From Climacium dendroides (lineage: Eukaryota > Streptophyta > Bryopsida > Hypnales > Climaciaceae): DNA of 64,000 bases. The stretch spans positions 26,057,538 to 26,121,537 of the forward strand of contig OX467091.1 of assembly GCA_950106755.1 (NCBI GenBank), written 5' to 3'. Within the stretch, counting starts at the first letter, position 1. Every line of letters begins with the position of its first letter. Position numbers and translations under genes: made by a program. The notes beneath the pieces are model-generated. The model had not been told where the DNA came from and did not search any database. It was given only the letters and a program-made list of their open reading frames with translations. This document shows positions 13,204 through 26,200 of the stretch, piece after piece.

Positions 13204-14019
13204 GGCCTACTCACAGTACAATTGAGCAAAATCAAAGTACAATTGAAAAAAAAGCACTTGCCACCATGTTGTCATTAATATTCAATTGTAGTGAATTTTG
13301 ACAAGAATATTTAACTTCTACATCAAGTTATCTTTCCACTGAGTACATCTCCTAGTTCTAATATAATTGGAATGTAACTTGATTTAGCAATGTACATAGG
13401 TGGGCCATAGATACCTTGTACATCCCCCAAATATTCTAAGATCCAATTCAATACCAACAAATTTACATGTAGTGAAATGAATCCACTAGTCTGCATTCCC
13501 TTCCTCTCCAAAACCCTTGTTTGCATTCTCTTTATATAGCTCCTTCTTTAGCTTCCCCTCCAAAGCCAAATCAATTTTTGCAATTCCTTTATGTTCCTTC
13601 ATGATGTCTTCATTGTATCTCTCCATTTTAATACCATGATTTCCATTGTTTTTGAGATTGGAATCTCTTTGTATTGCCAAGTCCAATTAAAAAACAATAA
13701 ATGCATCTATGCTACAAACATACCACATAAGCAAACCATGCTAGTTGTCCTGGTAGTAATTATAGCCGTGTTGAATGGTTGTAGTTCCTTCCAAACTTCA
13801 CATAGCCAATTGCTCCACAAAATGCCTCTGCTCAATATGGATCATTTTCCTCAACCCTCCATGACATATCTGTAGATTATTGAAAATTTTAAATATTCAA
13901 AACAAAATGAATATAAATTACATGTTCTAAACCCTAAGACAATATAAAAAAATTCTTAAAACTTTGCAAAAACCAATTACCATTCTCAAATGCTCTCAAG
14001 GTGTGTATCTAGTCTTGCA
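13204..14019. other. Spacer with unrecognised short frames
   Basis: Minus-strand open stretches at 13323-13526 and 13486-13686 (66-67 codons) and a plus-strand one at 13591-13875 overlap in different frames. The 13486-13686 peptide is Lys/Glu/Asn-rich. None is recognised, and they may be remains of an old element. Confidence 0.35.
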
Positions 14020-14100
14020 TTTCTTGTTGACAGATTTCTGTCAGATTTTGACCGGATCAACGCGACCAAAACAACAAAAAAACTAAATTTTCTAGTAGTG
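14020..14100. mobile_element. Right half of a family A CACTA MITE
   Basis: From GACAGATTTCTGTCAG through GACCGGATCAACGCGACC to the terminal TTTTCTAGTAGTG this matches the right arm of the 150-bp element. The left arm is absent, so the copy is truncated. Confidence 0.85.
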
Positions 14101-14444
14101 CTAGCATTTATGGGTTTTGAGACTCCCCAAAGCTTGTAAAGTTCAATGCACGCACTTGTAGAGAAACGGCCATGGCGATTGTCTAAGGTCATCAATACAT
14201 TTTTCTTCATTTCCCTTACCCACAAGTTGTTAAAGGCTTTGCATTGCTTCTTATCATTCAATAGAACATCAAAAATTTCTAAAATAGTCTCTTTTAAGTG
14301 TTCTTCCAGTGGCTTCATCTTACATTGTTCTAGATTAAGTTCCAACATCAAGCGCTTCAAGATTATATGCATGTGAGGGCTTATGTGTTTCCATAAACAC
14401 ACATGATATTGAGCATGTATAAACTTTTTTGTTTCAATTTGCAC
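14101..14444 (-). pseudogene. Unidentified protein-coding fragment abutting the half MITE
   Basis: A minus-strand frame stays open for about 115 codons before running into MITE sequence. It is rich in Lys, Leu and Glu, with phrases such as LKRLMLELNLEQC and ETILEIFDVLLNDKK, and looks more protein-like than the surrounding frames. I do not recognise a family. Because it reads straight into a truncated mobile element, I treat it as a broken remnant. Confidence 0.3.
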
Positions 14445-14836
14445 TTGTTATGACTGCAAATGCGATCTCAAGTTGTTTGTTTGTTGTTACAACATCATAA
14501 TTATTCCGTTGCTTGGTAAAACTTCTATACAATAACTAGGATTGCCACTTCAATTTAAAGCATTGCCTATACAGGTGCCTTCGTCTCCAATACCTTGGTC
14601 CATATGATTGTCCCTAATAGTTCTAGGAGGAGTAGATTTGTCTCTTGCACTTCAAAAACACAATTACACTTCAAAATTGTCTCTTGTATTACTTTAAAAT
14701 AATACAATTTCAAACATATTGATTACTAATTTGCAACCTTCAAGTGCTTGTTTACAAAGCCTTGATATAGCAATGTACTTTTCACACACTTCTCCAACTT
14801 CTATGCATTATCTAGCATTCTGCACAAAGGTCCACA

Positions 14837-15072
14837 CACTTTAAGAAAATTGTGCTTTATGCGACGTTTTATAATTTTTGCAGATGAACTTTAGGTGATA
14901 TCAAATAGAACAACTTGTATTTTTATTTCAACAATAATATGCAATGTAACATCTAGATGTTATATTGAACATTACTATTGACATAAAAACACAAGTTGTT
15001 TTATTCAATGTCACCTAAAATCCATTTGTGAAAATTATAAAATGTCACATAAAATATGGGTTTCTTATAGTG
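14837..15072. mobile_element. 236-bp CACTA-type MITE, family C
   Basis: It starts CACTTTAAGAAAATTGTG and ends TTTCTTATAGTG. A 3-bp target duplication ACA/ACA flanks it (14834-14836 and 15073-15075). The interior has inverted arms around TAACATCTAGATGTTA and related bases. The element at 28139-28352 belongs to the same family. Confidence 0.8.
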
Positions 15073-18000
15073 ACAAAGATGTATGAGACAACAACCACAA
15101 CTAAACACCAAGTCAAATTAGTTCCTTATGCCCATACAACCTAAAAGGCTCATACAATTGCAAATACTAATTGACAATAGGGATTACATAAACAATTCAA
15201 GCTTAATTGACCATGAATAAATTAAAATGTGAGGTGTTTATATGTAATAAACACACTACCAATAGACTAAGTGTATGCAAATACAAGAGTCAATTCAACA
15301 AGTCGATTCACGAATATAAATTAAAAATTTCAAAAAGACATTTATTCAATTGACTTTCTTACTTGTTTGTAAGCTTTAAATTTTGGAGAGACAATTTACT
15401 TAAGGTACACATCAAGTTGTCCAATAGCATAATTATGAGAGTCTCCTTGAATATAACATTGAAGACAAAAATTAAACAATACAGTAACAGGTGATAGTAG
15501 AGTAGCTATATGCAAGATGCGAGTCACTTGAACCCAAAAATACTAATCCGATGAATAAAATATAGAATACAAATTTGTATAACAGTAGTAAGTTTTAAAA
15601 ATCTATATCTTCTATGTAGTTTAGGCAATTGACGAAAGGTAGATAAAAGTAGAGCAGTCCTCAAACTAATTTGAATTGATTCTTGTCATCTCACTAACGT
15701 AGGTGTCATTGATTTTAATTGATGTACTTGAAGACTTGGAAAAACAACATTGTTAATTATTGTTTCCAAATCAACTCCCAAGATCTCTCCTTTTTTAAAG
15801 ATCATCATTCCCCCTCTTAGACCTCACAAAGATTGTTGATTGGAACAAAGTACACCATCCATCAACAAGATTATGTCGTGATTAAAACAAAATTTAGTAT
15901 CGATTTTAAGAAAACCTAGGCAGATAATGCACAACCTTAGAAAATACAAAAGGCAACAATAAAGAACCACCTTACAAGCACTACGGTTTGCACGAGAAGT
16001 TATCAAAAATTGAATGAAATTGTGCAACATGACAAGCTTACCTTGTGGTTAGTGGCAACATCACAATAGTCAAATGGATTATTTAGAGAACCTTTTAAAA
16101 CAAGACCACTAATGTGTATCATATCCATCATCAAAAAGATTCTATGCTATCTACAATCTAAAATGTACAAATAAACCTTCAACCATGAAAGTTCTAGAAT
16201 ATTGGGAAGGATAAAACACATAAATGATTGATTGAAAATAGCATTGGTCATTGAAATGCCGATATACCAACTTTGCAAAAAAAACTATCTACAAAAGGGA
16301 GGATACAAACTTATACCTTTTGCATCCATGGGTAGTCAAAGTCAGAAGTGTAGGCACTTGCTTCAGTGATGATGACCTTCGGTCTAAACAAGGTAGTTAT
16401 CTATTGCTAGACATCGTAGTCAACCAATGCTACATGCCCTCAAGTACAATTAATCGAAAGTATAAATATGACGCTCCTATGCTATGTAAAGAAACTACTA
16501 GTGACACTAAGCCTTGTCCCATTCCCAAGCAAACAAGATGATATGAAGTCAATCTCTTCAACAAAGAAAAATTACACTCTCAAAAACAACCTTCGCAAAA
16601 GTGAGAATAGAAAATCTCCTCAAGTCTCAAGAGTAAGGCATTGTTTCAAAGTAAACTGAAGTTGTAGAGACCTGCCATTTGGGTGTCAGAAATCCATTAG
16701 TCGGATGCCCTCTATGTGCTAAATCTAAACCTTGTAGGAGTCAAGGCGACTCTAAAGATCTGACATTGATCTTCAAAGCTACATTGGTCAATTATTGTTT
16801 GCTCGTTTTAAATATATGTTTGGTCAAACAACATTGTGAGACTATACCAAGGATTGTCTCATACTATTTCTTTAGATCACCTACAAATAACATTGATTGG
16901 AACCATTAAATAATTACATCTACCATAACATTTGGACCCATAAAAACTACATAAAAGGCCTAAAACCTAGATCACTTCATATTAAGGTCAGAGTTTAGAA
17001 ATTGCAATCATAACTATCATATACTTTATAAAGGTTCATTGTTGTTAGGAAGAATTGCTACAAGTAAATCTACACAATTGCCCTTCATGATCTTGTAGAC
17101 ATTGATCATTGATGAGCTGATACAAAGCTTTCTTAGAGTGCTTAAGATGCACACTTTGTACTAGTACAATAGGATTTCTATTGAATTGCTACAAAACAAA
17201 GCTACAACTAATAATGTTATACTAATTTCTCTTGATCAAAGAATAAACAAGGATATATTAGTAAGAAACAAAAAGGTAATGTGTGAACGCTTATTTACCC
17301 ATCTTTGGTAAATACATGAGTACAACCATGTTTTTTAATTATGGTTGATTTTTATTCTAATGGGTGCCTAATGTCAATCCACTGTGCCTTCCAAGCAATG
17401 AATCTTTTCTAAGTTCTTAAAATTTCACAAATTCAAAAAGAAACCACCAAACTAACCTAATTACAACAAAATATTCGAACAACCTTAATCCTTTAAGCTG
17501 TTGTGATTTTCCAATAAAAATATTTATAATCTAAATTTAACATCTCTAAGTTATATCTCAGATCATTCCATTTTCAAAAACATAATATTCATTGAATTTG
17601 AATATTCCCACAAAGAGTTATGACTAGATGAAGTTTGAGCCTTTAGAAAGTTATTTAGACTTCATCCACCACTTTAGACTCCTTTCCTATTCCAAATGAC
17701 CTTAAGTTTTGTACCCTAATCTTAAATTACTAGTGTCTACACAAGATCCAAGTTTGGACTTGGATGGACGATTTTCAACTGACTTCATCCATTTCTTGAT
17801 CCAAACTTCATCCTTTTATAACTATTGGAATTTTGGGTATTTTCTTGAGATTGAAGTGATTTTGAATTCTTCTAAGTTTATTCTATCTAATTATAGCTCT
17901 AAATTCCTAATTGTTTTTTTTCAAAAGATTCTATTCTACTTCCTACCTTGTTCTTAAGACTTGGGGCTTCTTCTATCAGTTTATTATTTTTAAATTTTGG

Positions 18001-19824
18001 AATTTTTTCCTTGTAGAGTCTAGTTTTCTCTATTCAAATTGCTAAATCACTTTAGATTTGAACTTTCCTAATGAAAATTATGAGTGGATGAAGTTTGACC
18101 ACTAATTAGTATTTCAAAACTTCATCCACTATTTTCTACCAATCTACAATTCAAAATCAGCTTCCATTTTCACTTTCGACTTTTAAATTTCAAAACCTAT
18201 CTTTGTTCCTTTTGAATGAAATTGTATAATTTTCATCCAATTTAGCTTCTAAACTTCATCCACTCATATCTCACTCATTCTAAGTCTATTTTCTACAAAT
18301 TTTACGTTTTTGGAAACCTCTAGGTCTATCCTATCTACTTCAATTTTAAACTTTGTAAAGAAATCTAATCTTAATACTCTGACTTGGACTTGTAATTAAG
18401 CTAAAAGTTAAAAGTAGCTAATTAAAGAAATTAAATAGAAATTGGAATAATTAGCAACTTACCTTAGATTGAGCCTTGTCTATAAGGTGGTTAAATATGC
18501 CTTCAAATTCTCTATCATTCACTATTTTTGAATCCTTCTTGTAATTTTGCTCACCGCTTAAAGTTGTACAATTAATACAAGGTGGAAAGTTTGAACTTCC
18601 AACTTCTTTTCTTTCCTTCTCCACTTTTTCCTTTTCTTTTAACACTATTTTCCTTCCATTATTTGATTGTAATGGTTGACCTTTGATGGAATAGAATCTT
18701 AATGCTTCAAATTCCAAATAATAACTCACTTTTGAAATTCCCTTATCCCTATCCATTGCTAACCTTCTAACTTCTAAATTCTACTTAACCCCTAAAGTCC
18801 CATAGCCACTTTTTTGCTAAAACCACTCAAAACTACCACTTCTACTACAATCACCTACAAAATAAATTAAATTAAATACGCTTTAGAATCTAATTGTAGG
18901 ATCTTGTTCTACACTTGTCTTAGATCATGTGATAATTTTTTTGTGATTTTTGACCGTATATAATGAAAGATATTAGCATTCAAAGTGAAAGAAAAAAACT
19001 CTTTCAAGAAGTCGCTATGATTGCCAGCAAAACAAGAAGCTCCATAACTTCCACATCTCTAATCCAAATGGAATGAATCAAAGCTTCCCATTTACAAAAA
19101 AATAATCTACAAGAAAAATAATCTACGAGAAAAAAAATATTAAAAAAATTTATTTCAATTTTTTGTGGATTTTTTTTACTGCCCGGTCTCCCCCATTTTG
19201 AGGGTATTGTGGCATAATTTTTGCTCCTGGGCACTGATTGAAATAAAAATTATATTCCTAGAAAGCTCTTAAGTTTTTCTATTTTATGAGAAAGTTTCAA
19301 AAAAATTCATTAAAAATTGAGATCATAGGAGCTTGCCTAAAATCCATTTTGTCTCCCATAGGGACAATGGGACTTTAGGGGTTAACTTAAGTGTCATTCA
19401 AACAACTCCTCACCTTTCCTTATCTATTAATTCAATTTTAGAATTTTGTTATTTGACTCATTCTAAGTGTGAGAGGTTGCAAGTTTGAGTGTGACTTTGA
19501 TTTTTTCTACCTTCTTCTCCTAGTTCTAGGCTCTTTGCAATTTGTGTAGAATTTTGCAATTTTCTATTCTACTCTAACTTATCCTTCTATTCAACTTCTT
19601 TTCATATTTTGGCAAGAAACTATATGTTTTTTCTAAGTTCTAGTTTTAGTGTCTAAGTTCCAAGAGAAACAAATAACAACAACCAAACTCTAGCTCAAAG
19701 CCATTCAATCTAGACAAATCGTACTTAGGGTTGCTTAGTCTAGTACAAATCTTGCTCGGGCCATTTAGTCAATGCTTAGGCCTAGCACCCCCCAACCAAT
19801 CCTACTACATGGCAGGCTACCATC
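15073..19824. other. AT-rich spacer
   Basis: AT-rich DNA with no recognisable gene. Plus-strand frames of 60-100 codons at 16251-16909 and 17709-17957, and a minus-strand 101-codon frame at 18451-18756 (Lys/Glu-rich centre), match nothing I know. Confidence 0.5.
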
Positions 19825-19912
19825 ACTACCAGAAAACAACGTCCAAATTGACATGTCCTAATTAACAAATAGTGTTCGAATTGATAGAAAATGACAGCAT
19901 TCCCTTGTAGTG
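19825..19912. mobile_element. 88-bp CACTA-type MITE, family B
   Basis: It starts CACTACCAGAAAACAACG and ends CCCTTGTAGTG, flanked by CAT/CAT (19822-19824 and 19913-19915). The interior has TCCAAATTGACATGTCCTAA, the motif of the elements at 33771 and 35502. Confidence 0.8.
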
Positions 19913-20836
19913 CATTGGTTAGGACTTGTAGGGTGATTGAGCTCTTTTATTTTCTTTCCACCTAATACATGTCGCTCTTTGATTGTCTAGACTTGTCCTT
20001 TAATGGATAAGGGCTGATCCGCTGATGTGACCTTGTTCACATGGCACTTTTTGATTTGGCAAACCAGTCCTTGTGTATCAATTTAGCGTGGTGTGAAGGC
20101 CCCCATTGGGCTAGTAGTGACTTCCTTTGGACCAACAATAGCTTCCTTGGATCAACAGTTGGCTCCTTTGGACCAATTGGATCAAATCTTGGCTCTCTTG
20201 ATTGTTTTTTCTTGGGATTTTTGAAAACCAAGAATTATCTTTTTGGATATTAAATACCAAAACTAACATTGGAACATTTGAGGACTAAAATCTTTTGGAA
20301 ACTAAACTTGAATTTCCAAAACTAATGTTTTGAAAACTAAATTTAGTGAGATGGTAAATTGTTGAAGAACTTGGATCCTATTTGATAAGAATCCAAAGTA
20401 TAGTAAAATTCATTCTAAAGGAGGTTTTCAAATAGGGATGCTTCCAATCAATTTACCTACTAGGTCATTGCAACCAAACAAGAAAGAAAATGTTCCTTCC
20501 AATTAGGTAAATGCATATCACAAAGGTAAAGATACTCCCAATATTTTAGTTTTCTTTTTATGTCTTTATATTCTTTTATCTTTGTCTTTATCTTTTCTCC
20601 AAATTGGAATGCCGCTATAAGAACTATTTGACTAGGTGCTTCAGCTTCCAACTTGGTACTGGTCATGTGTCAGTCTTGAACTTGTCTCCTTATTCGGGAA
20701 CTACAAAATCTTCTTCTTCCAACTTGGAATCAAACATTGAATCACAATTTGATTTAAGCTTCTCCAACTTGGGACACCACTTACAATCACTTGCGATCCT
20801 TTCAATTAGGCACTTGGTCCTTCATAAACTTCCAAT
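19913..20836. other. Spacer between a MITE and the hAT element
   Basis: No gene is recognised. A 70-codon plus-strand frame at 20041-20253 and its antisense counterpart appear incidental. The last eight bases are the left target duplication of the hAT element. Confidence 0.5.
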
Positions 20837-20891
20837 CAGGGCATTTTTTTTTGGCAAAAAAAAGCCAGAATGCACCAAAATAAAACACCTG

Positions 20892-21253
20892 GCGAAATGG
20901 CCTTTGAAAAGATTGAGGGGAAAATCCGCGTGTTTCGCTAAGCTAGCGGCGGACTCAGACAAGTGGGTGCCAAGCCGGCGGCCATCTCGTCCGGCACTTA
21001 GGGTTTTATCGCCAGTAAGTGGCCGTTCTTGCGTTGATCATGGCAGGATTTATCGCCACTAATTTGGGTTTAAGACCACTTCGTTCTCCACTCGCAAACC
21101 TGGTGTCGCCATAGATTTCTTCCTGATGCGCTGCTTTGATTCCTGTCTTTGCCAACGGAGTGGAGTACTGTAGCGATCATTTCGCCAGTGAAGGACTTCA
21201 TGGCAGTAGGGTTTTGCTAGTTCGAGCGCGAGGGTGTAGAGTGATTTCGCCAT
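20892..21253. repeat. Left subterminal TTCGCCA-type repeats of the hAT element
   Basis: TCGCCA or close variants occur near 20893 (inverse orientation), 21011, 21051, 21107, 21179 and 21246. hAT transposases typically bind short repeated subterminal motifs, and matching motifs at the right end support that reading. Confidence 0.6.
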
Positions 21254-21548
21254 GAAGAGCTATGCAGGGTTGTAATTGTCACTCTTTTTTGTGATTGATT
21301 TTAATTAATCCGGCCATCTCATTGCTTGCATTTGAATTCCTTGAAATGGAGGCGTACTTGCATGAATGTTGTGGTGCTGCTTTGGTTCCCTTGAAGTTTG
21401 CTCACGTTGCATGTTTCCACCGTAACATTATAAATCATTTTCATTGTGTAATTTGCTTCGTGATTTGCTTGGGCTGCACTGGAATTGGATTTTTTCATTT
21501 CTTCTGTGCTTGTCTGTTCTGTGGTCTTGCGAGAGTTTACTGTTGTCG

Positions 21549-24500
21549 ATGGAGTCCGAACGTGCAATGGCAAATGAACATGGCGATGGAGGCGAAGATG
21601 CAGTTGCGAAAGCACTGAAGGCTGCTTCTGCTGCAAAAAGTGTTCAGAAAAAAGTAGAGAAAGCGGCCAAGGAAGCATTGGAGGTGGCCCGCCGAGAATT
21701 GAAACGAAAGGGGAAGATCATCGACTCGCGTAGGGTTGAAACGCACAAGAAGACTATGCAATCGTATTTCCAATCTTCTCGAGGTAGTGGTGGGGGGCAG
21801 CCGCTTTGTTTTGTATTCGACGGTTGCATGCCAGAAGTACCAGGCGCTGATCCAATGTCTGCAGACGAGTATCTCAGCGAGAAGGAGGCCGAGCAGTTGA
21901 ATTGAAGCAAGTCCATGTCTGTGGATACTGCTGCGACACCGGGTTCATCGTCTGGATTCGGAGATACTTTTGTTTTGAGCTATAAGTCACCGATGATCAC
22001 TCTCTCTGAATCCTCCTCCGACAAAGATAATTCAAAATTTGTAGAGGTTCCTATACAGTTCGAGGGCTCTTCCTCCGACTCTGACTTCGAGTCTCCTTCC
22101 TCGAAGAAAGGTGGCACAAGCTGCAAGAAGACTCGCAATTCACGTTCCACAGCGCAAACTCAATACGATCGATACCGAAAATTTTAGACCATTTGGGCCG
22201 CGAAGCTGCCATGGGCGAAAGGAGTGATGGCAAATGACAGAATCCTCCATATGGTGAAATGCAAAGTCTGCAGCGTGATCGACAGAAAGCTCTGTGTGAT
22301 GGCGCCCAAGAGCGACACGCTTTTCAAACATGATGGAAAACACACAGCACAAAAGGACATGTCGAAGTACAAAGTGAAGGCTGGAGATCACTATGTGGCC
22401 ACTGACTGCAAGCATAGAAAAAACATGCGCCTGTACGCTGCGAAGCCGGCAGCAACAATTCTTGATCAACTGAATCAGTGTAGCAGCTTAGAGGCATAGA
22501 GAAAGAGGTTACAATTTGCCACATTGTTTCAGTTGCTTACTGATGGTCGTCCTATGCCAGAGTTCGAGTCACGTCAAGCTTTGTACAAGCTACTAGATGT
22601 CCCTAACCTTCCTAGTGCACATTGGTGCATCTGTTCTGGCTGGATCATGGCGGGATACACTACTAGAAAATTTCGTATTTCTGTTGTTTTGGTCGCGTTG
22701 ACCCGGTCAAAATCTAACAGAAATCTGTTGGTTTCAACAAATTTCTGTTAGATTTTGACCGGGTCAACGCGACCAAAACAACAGAAATACGAAATTTTCT
22801 AGTAGTGATATATGTACAGACAAGTTGTCTAAGAAACCAAAAAGGTTGATTGCCACTGCAAGGTATGTAGCTTTTACTGTTGACGAAGTAACTACGGTTG
22901 ATAACAACAACTTTCTCTCAGTTCATGCCTACATTGTACGGGACTGGGTCCGCATTCCGCTTTTGATCTCATTGCAGAGAGTTGAGTCAGCACCCAACGC
23001 AGAGAACATTACTCAGCTAATCGTGGAAGCCATGCATTCTAGTGCGGTCATGGATAACGAATCTGTGGCCATGAAGTTGATTAGCTTCGGTGCAGATGGT
23101 GCCTCTACGCTGCAAGGGTCTTGGTTCGGGGTCACTCTCCAAATTAAGGAGAAGCACGCGCCCTTTTCAATTGGTGTGCACTGCATGGCCCACCGCTGTA
23201 ACTTGGCGTTTAAGGCTTTATCTCAACTTCAAATCTTCTCTGATATAGAGAAGTTGCTACAAGTCTTCTATGCTTATTTTTGTAAGAGTCCAAAACAATT
23301 TTCGGAGTTCAGAGTGTTGACCGAGTTGACAGAGACCAAAGGTCTAAAAATGCTCTGAAATGTTCAAACAAGGTGGGTGAGCCTCATTGAGCCCTTGCGA
23401 CGGTTACTTTCTGAGTACCAGACTCTTATTTATAAGATGACTGCTGATTTAAATGAGAACAACAAAGTTGAGGTATTTTTCTGTCCTTTCTTTTTACTTA
23501 TTTCCATTTTTTTGGCGTGGATTCTTGTTATCGCACCGAGTTGCCTTCATCTTCTTTCTCCTAGTGTTGTCAAAGATCTTATTCAGTTTGGTTTCAATGT
23601 AGACGGCAGGAAATACGTGATCTCTGATAAGCTATTTGCACTACTGCAATAAGCTTATAGAATTAGGATTTGTTCCCTTGAATTTTGATGAGTCGAATAC
23701 TTATGATCGATTGATTTCATGAATTGTGGTTGTTATACAATGTTGCAGAGGCCAAATCTTCTCTTGTTTGATTCTATGCCATTTGGGAACTTGACAAAAG
23801 CAAGTGGATTCTTGCAGGCATGCTTGCATCTCGTCTTGGATCCCTTCACGTTGCTCGGAATGTGCACTCTCCTGCTGCTTTTTGAGGCCGTCGATTCTCT
23901 TGTGCAGTTTGCCTAGAAACGGGATGTGTATGTGGGGGATTTTATAGCTGTTGTGAAAATCTGCCAAGCATCGTTCTATCGAATGTACGAGGATAGTGCG
24001 ACAGCCTATAGCACAAATGAGTTTTGGAGTTTCAAAAATTTACTTCATTGCAGTCACGAACAAATCTACATTAAGTGGATTACTGACTTAAACCGTGATG
24101 ACTATGCTGTATTGTCATTTATCTGTCATGGAGAGCAAATACATGCAGAGCACAAGGGATCTCTAATGGACAGAGAAGTCTGGGCTACGCTCCTGGCCAA
24201 GGTTACGGTGTAATGCACCGGTAAGTTGGCTTCAACTTCTTCCAGTTTTGTATGATGCTCATGACCTTGTATCCTCTTTTTTTTTCTCCATTATTCTAGA
24301 ATTCTAATTTGTTGCCTTTCATCTATGGTAGGTACTGCAAAGATGCTAGTGGCTGAACTAGACGGCCAATTCCCAGCCCACAACGTCATGACAGCTTTTG
24401 GTATCTTTTATCCTTAGTATTAGTGTCAACCAAACGCGGAGGACACATTTGACAACCACTTGTGTACACTGATGGACACCTATGGTCATAGTAAAGTGTT

Positions 24501-24936
24501 GGGTGAGGGCGACAAGAAGATTTTGATTAAACCCCTGGTTGATTGTGATACTTTGATTTCCCAGCATGCGTTGTTCAAAACATGCATGAAATCTAATGCA
24601 CGGGCAGCCATGCTCCCACCTTTTGATTTGAATCCATTGACAAAGGTGTGGCGTGTCCTGGATTCCAATAACAGCCTCACACAAAATTTTGGTGAGTTTG
24701 TAAAATTCGCAGAGATGGCGATCGTTCATGTCCTGGGATCCGTTGAGGACGAAAGACTCTTCTCTAGTGTCGGATTTCTGAAGTCGAAGTTGCGCAATAA
24801 CCTCGAGGAGAACTTGCAGGTTGTGGTGGGGATGTTCTCTCAGAGGTTGTTTACACTGGATACCTTCCCTTACCAAAAGGTGTTTGACGACTGGTTCGTT
24901 ACTGGAGGGCGGGGGAGGCATTTGGCTTCAGTTTAG
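21549..24936 (+). pseudogene. hAT transposase, inactivated
   Basis: Protein similarity runs in order. First comes an Ala/Lys/Glu-rich N terminus, then a Ser/Asp region with PMITLSESSSDKD, then a zinc-finger-like segment (WAAKLPWAKG, KCKVCS, LFKHDGKHTAQKD). Next is the RNase H-like core (YVAFTVDEVTT, ISFGADGAST, CMAHRCNLAFKAL), and last the dimerisation domain (VEDERLFSSVGFLKSKLRN). The frame is broken by seven stops: 21903-21905, 22185-22187, 22497-22499, 23356-23358, 23914-23916, 24415-24417 and 24421-24423. Several sit where the family has Gln, Arg or Trp. A MITE interrupts the coding region at 22658, and the frame differs before and after it. Introns are likely at about 23474-23748 and 24204-24331. 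No functional protein can be made. Confidence 0.88.
22658..22807. mobile_element. 150-bp CACTA-type MITE, family A, inside the hAT transposase exon
   Basis: It starts CACTACTAGAAAATTTCG and ends with the inverse. A perfect 3-bp target duplication ATA/ATA (22655-22657, 22808-22810) marks a clean insertion between the zinc-finger-like part and the catalytic core. The centre reads GTTGGTTTCAAC, the inverse of the centre of the 13054 copy, so the two lie in opposite orientations. Confidence 0.93.
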
Positions 24937-26020
24937 TGCATGTGTGCATGAGTCTTTTCTGCTTTAGTGCATGCATGAGCCTTCTCTTTCTTAGTTCATA
25001 CAAGAGTGTTCTCTTGTAGTCAGGGCAACTTAGTGGGAAGCATGAAGGCCAATCGGCAGATAGTTTTTTTGTCATGTAGTTTTTTTCCCAATGGTACAAA
25101 GTAGGATCCTCTTGTACCTCTCATGTTTATGTTTTGTGGATTCCTTTCACAATGGACTTGAATATTATCAGCTTTTTTTACTTGATTTTTGAGTAGCCTT
25201 GAAAATGTTTGCTTCTTCTGCAGGTAAGGTCTCTTTGCATTGTAGGTAGTGGATTTTCCTTATTCCATTCTGCAGTTACTGTATTTCACTGAAGCCAGTA
25301 ATTGACTTTGGCATCGGAGTGCATTGGATGTGGATGCAGGTGATTGTGCACTCACAAGGTGTTCTTGTCTGAGGCATTCTGGCTGTTCTTCTGCCAGAAA
25401 AAAACATTAGGGCTTTTTGGTTTACTAAGGTGATTCTTCTTGTAAATATTTGTATGTTTTGTTGTTCAATCTTGTGGAGTCAGAAAGTTTCTAACTTAGG
25501 CTTCGGAGGGGGTTTGGATTGGATGCAGGTCCAGATTTGTTTTCCGTCAAATTGTATTACTCAATGTTTGTTTTATCTCTTTCATTAGTTGTTGTCAATG
25601 TATGCTAAAGTTTGCAGGTAAACTCCCTTTCCACAGTCATGTCCGTTTTTTTAATTCTCTGGTTACTTGATTGACATGAACACATTACCTCACTTAAAAT
25701 TTTCCAACAGATTGCGGGTGGATGCAAGTGATTGTGCACAATGTTCTTATAGTTTTCCCTCTTCATATTGTGCAATGTTCCATTGTTTGTTTATTCTTAT
25801 TCTTATCTTTGGAAATTTTTACATGCTCTCTTGTTTAATTATTTCACTGAAGAAAGTTTCTCACTTAAGCTTCGGAGTGGGTTTGGGTGGGCGCAGGTTA
25901 CGTTTTCTACTTGACTGCAGGGAGTCCAAAATTAAACCGCATTTGGCAAAAATAGAGCCCATACTGTAAAAAATGAAATGAAAATTCAAAATATCACTAA
26001 TTACTACACAACTAACTTCT

Positions 26021-26200
26021 GCAATTCGCCAAAATAACAGCAGAATACACTCCACTTTCGCCATGCAGAACTTACCCTTAAACCAAAATTCGCCAATAAA
26101 ACACTACGAAGAAAAACAGAGTTCGCCCAGAATAGTTTCCTCGATAAACCATCATCGCCACAGGTGAACTGCATAAAGCAACGAAGTCATCGCCAATTTT
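26021..26200. repeat. Right subterminal TTCGCCA-type repeats of the hAT element
   Basis: ATTCGCCA, TTTCGCCA, TTCGCCC and ATCGCCA variants occur near 26021, 26058, 26087, 26118, 26153 and 26189, mirroring the left end. Confidence 0.6.
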
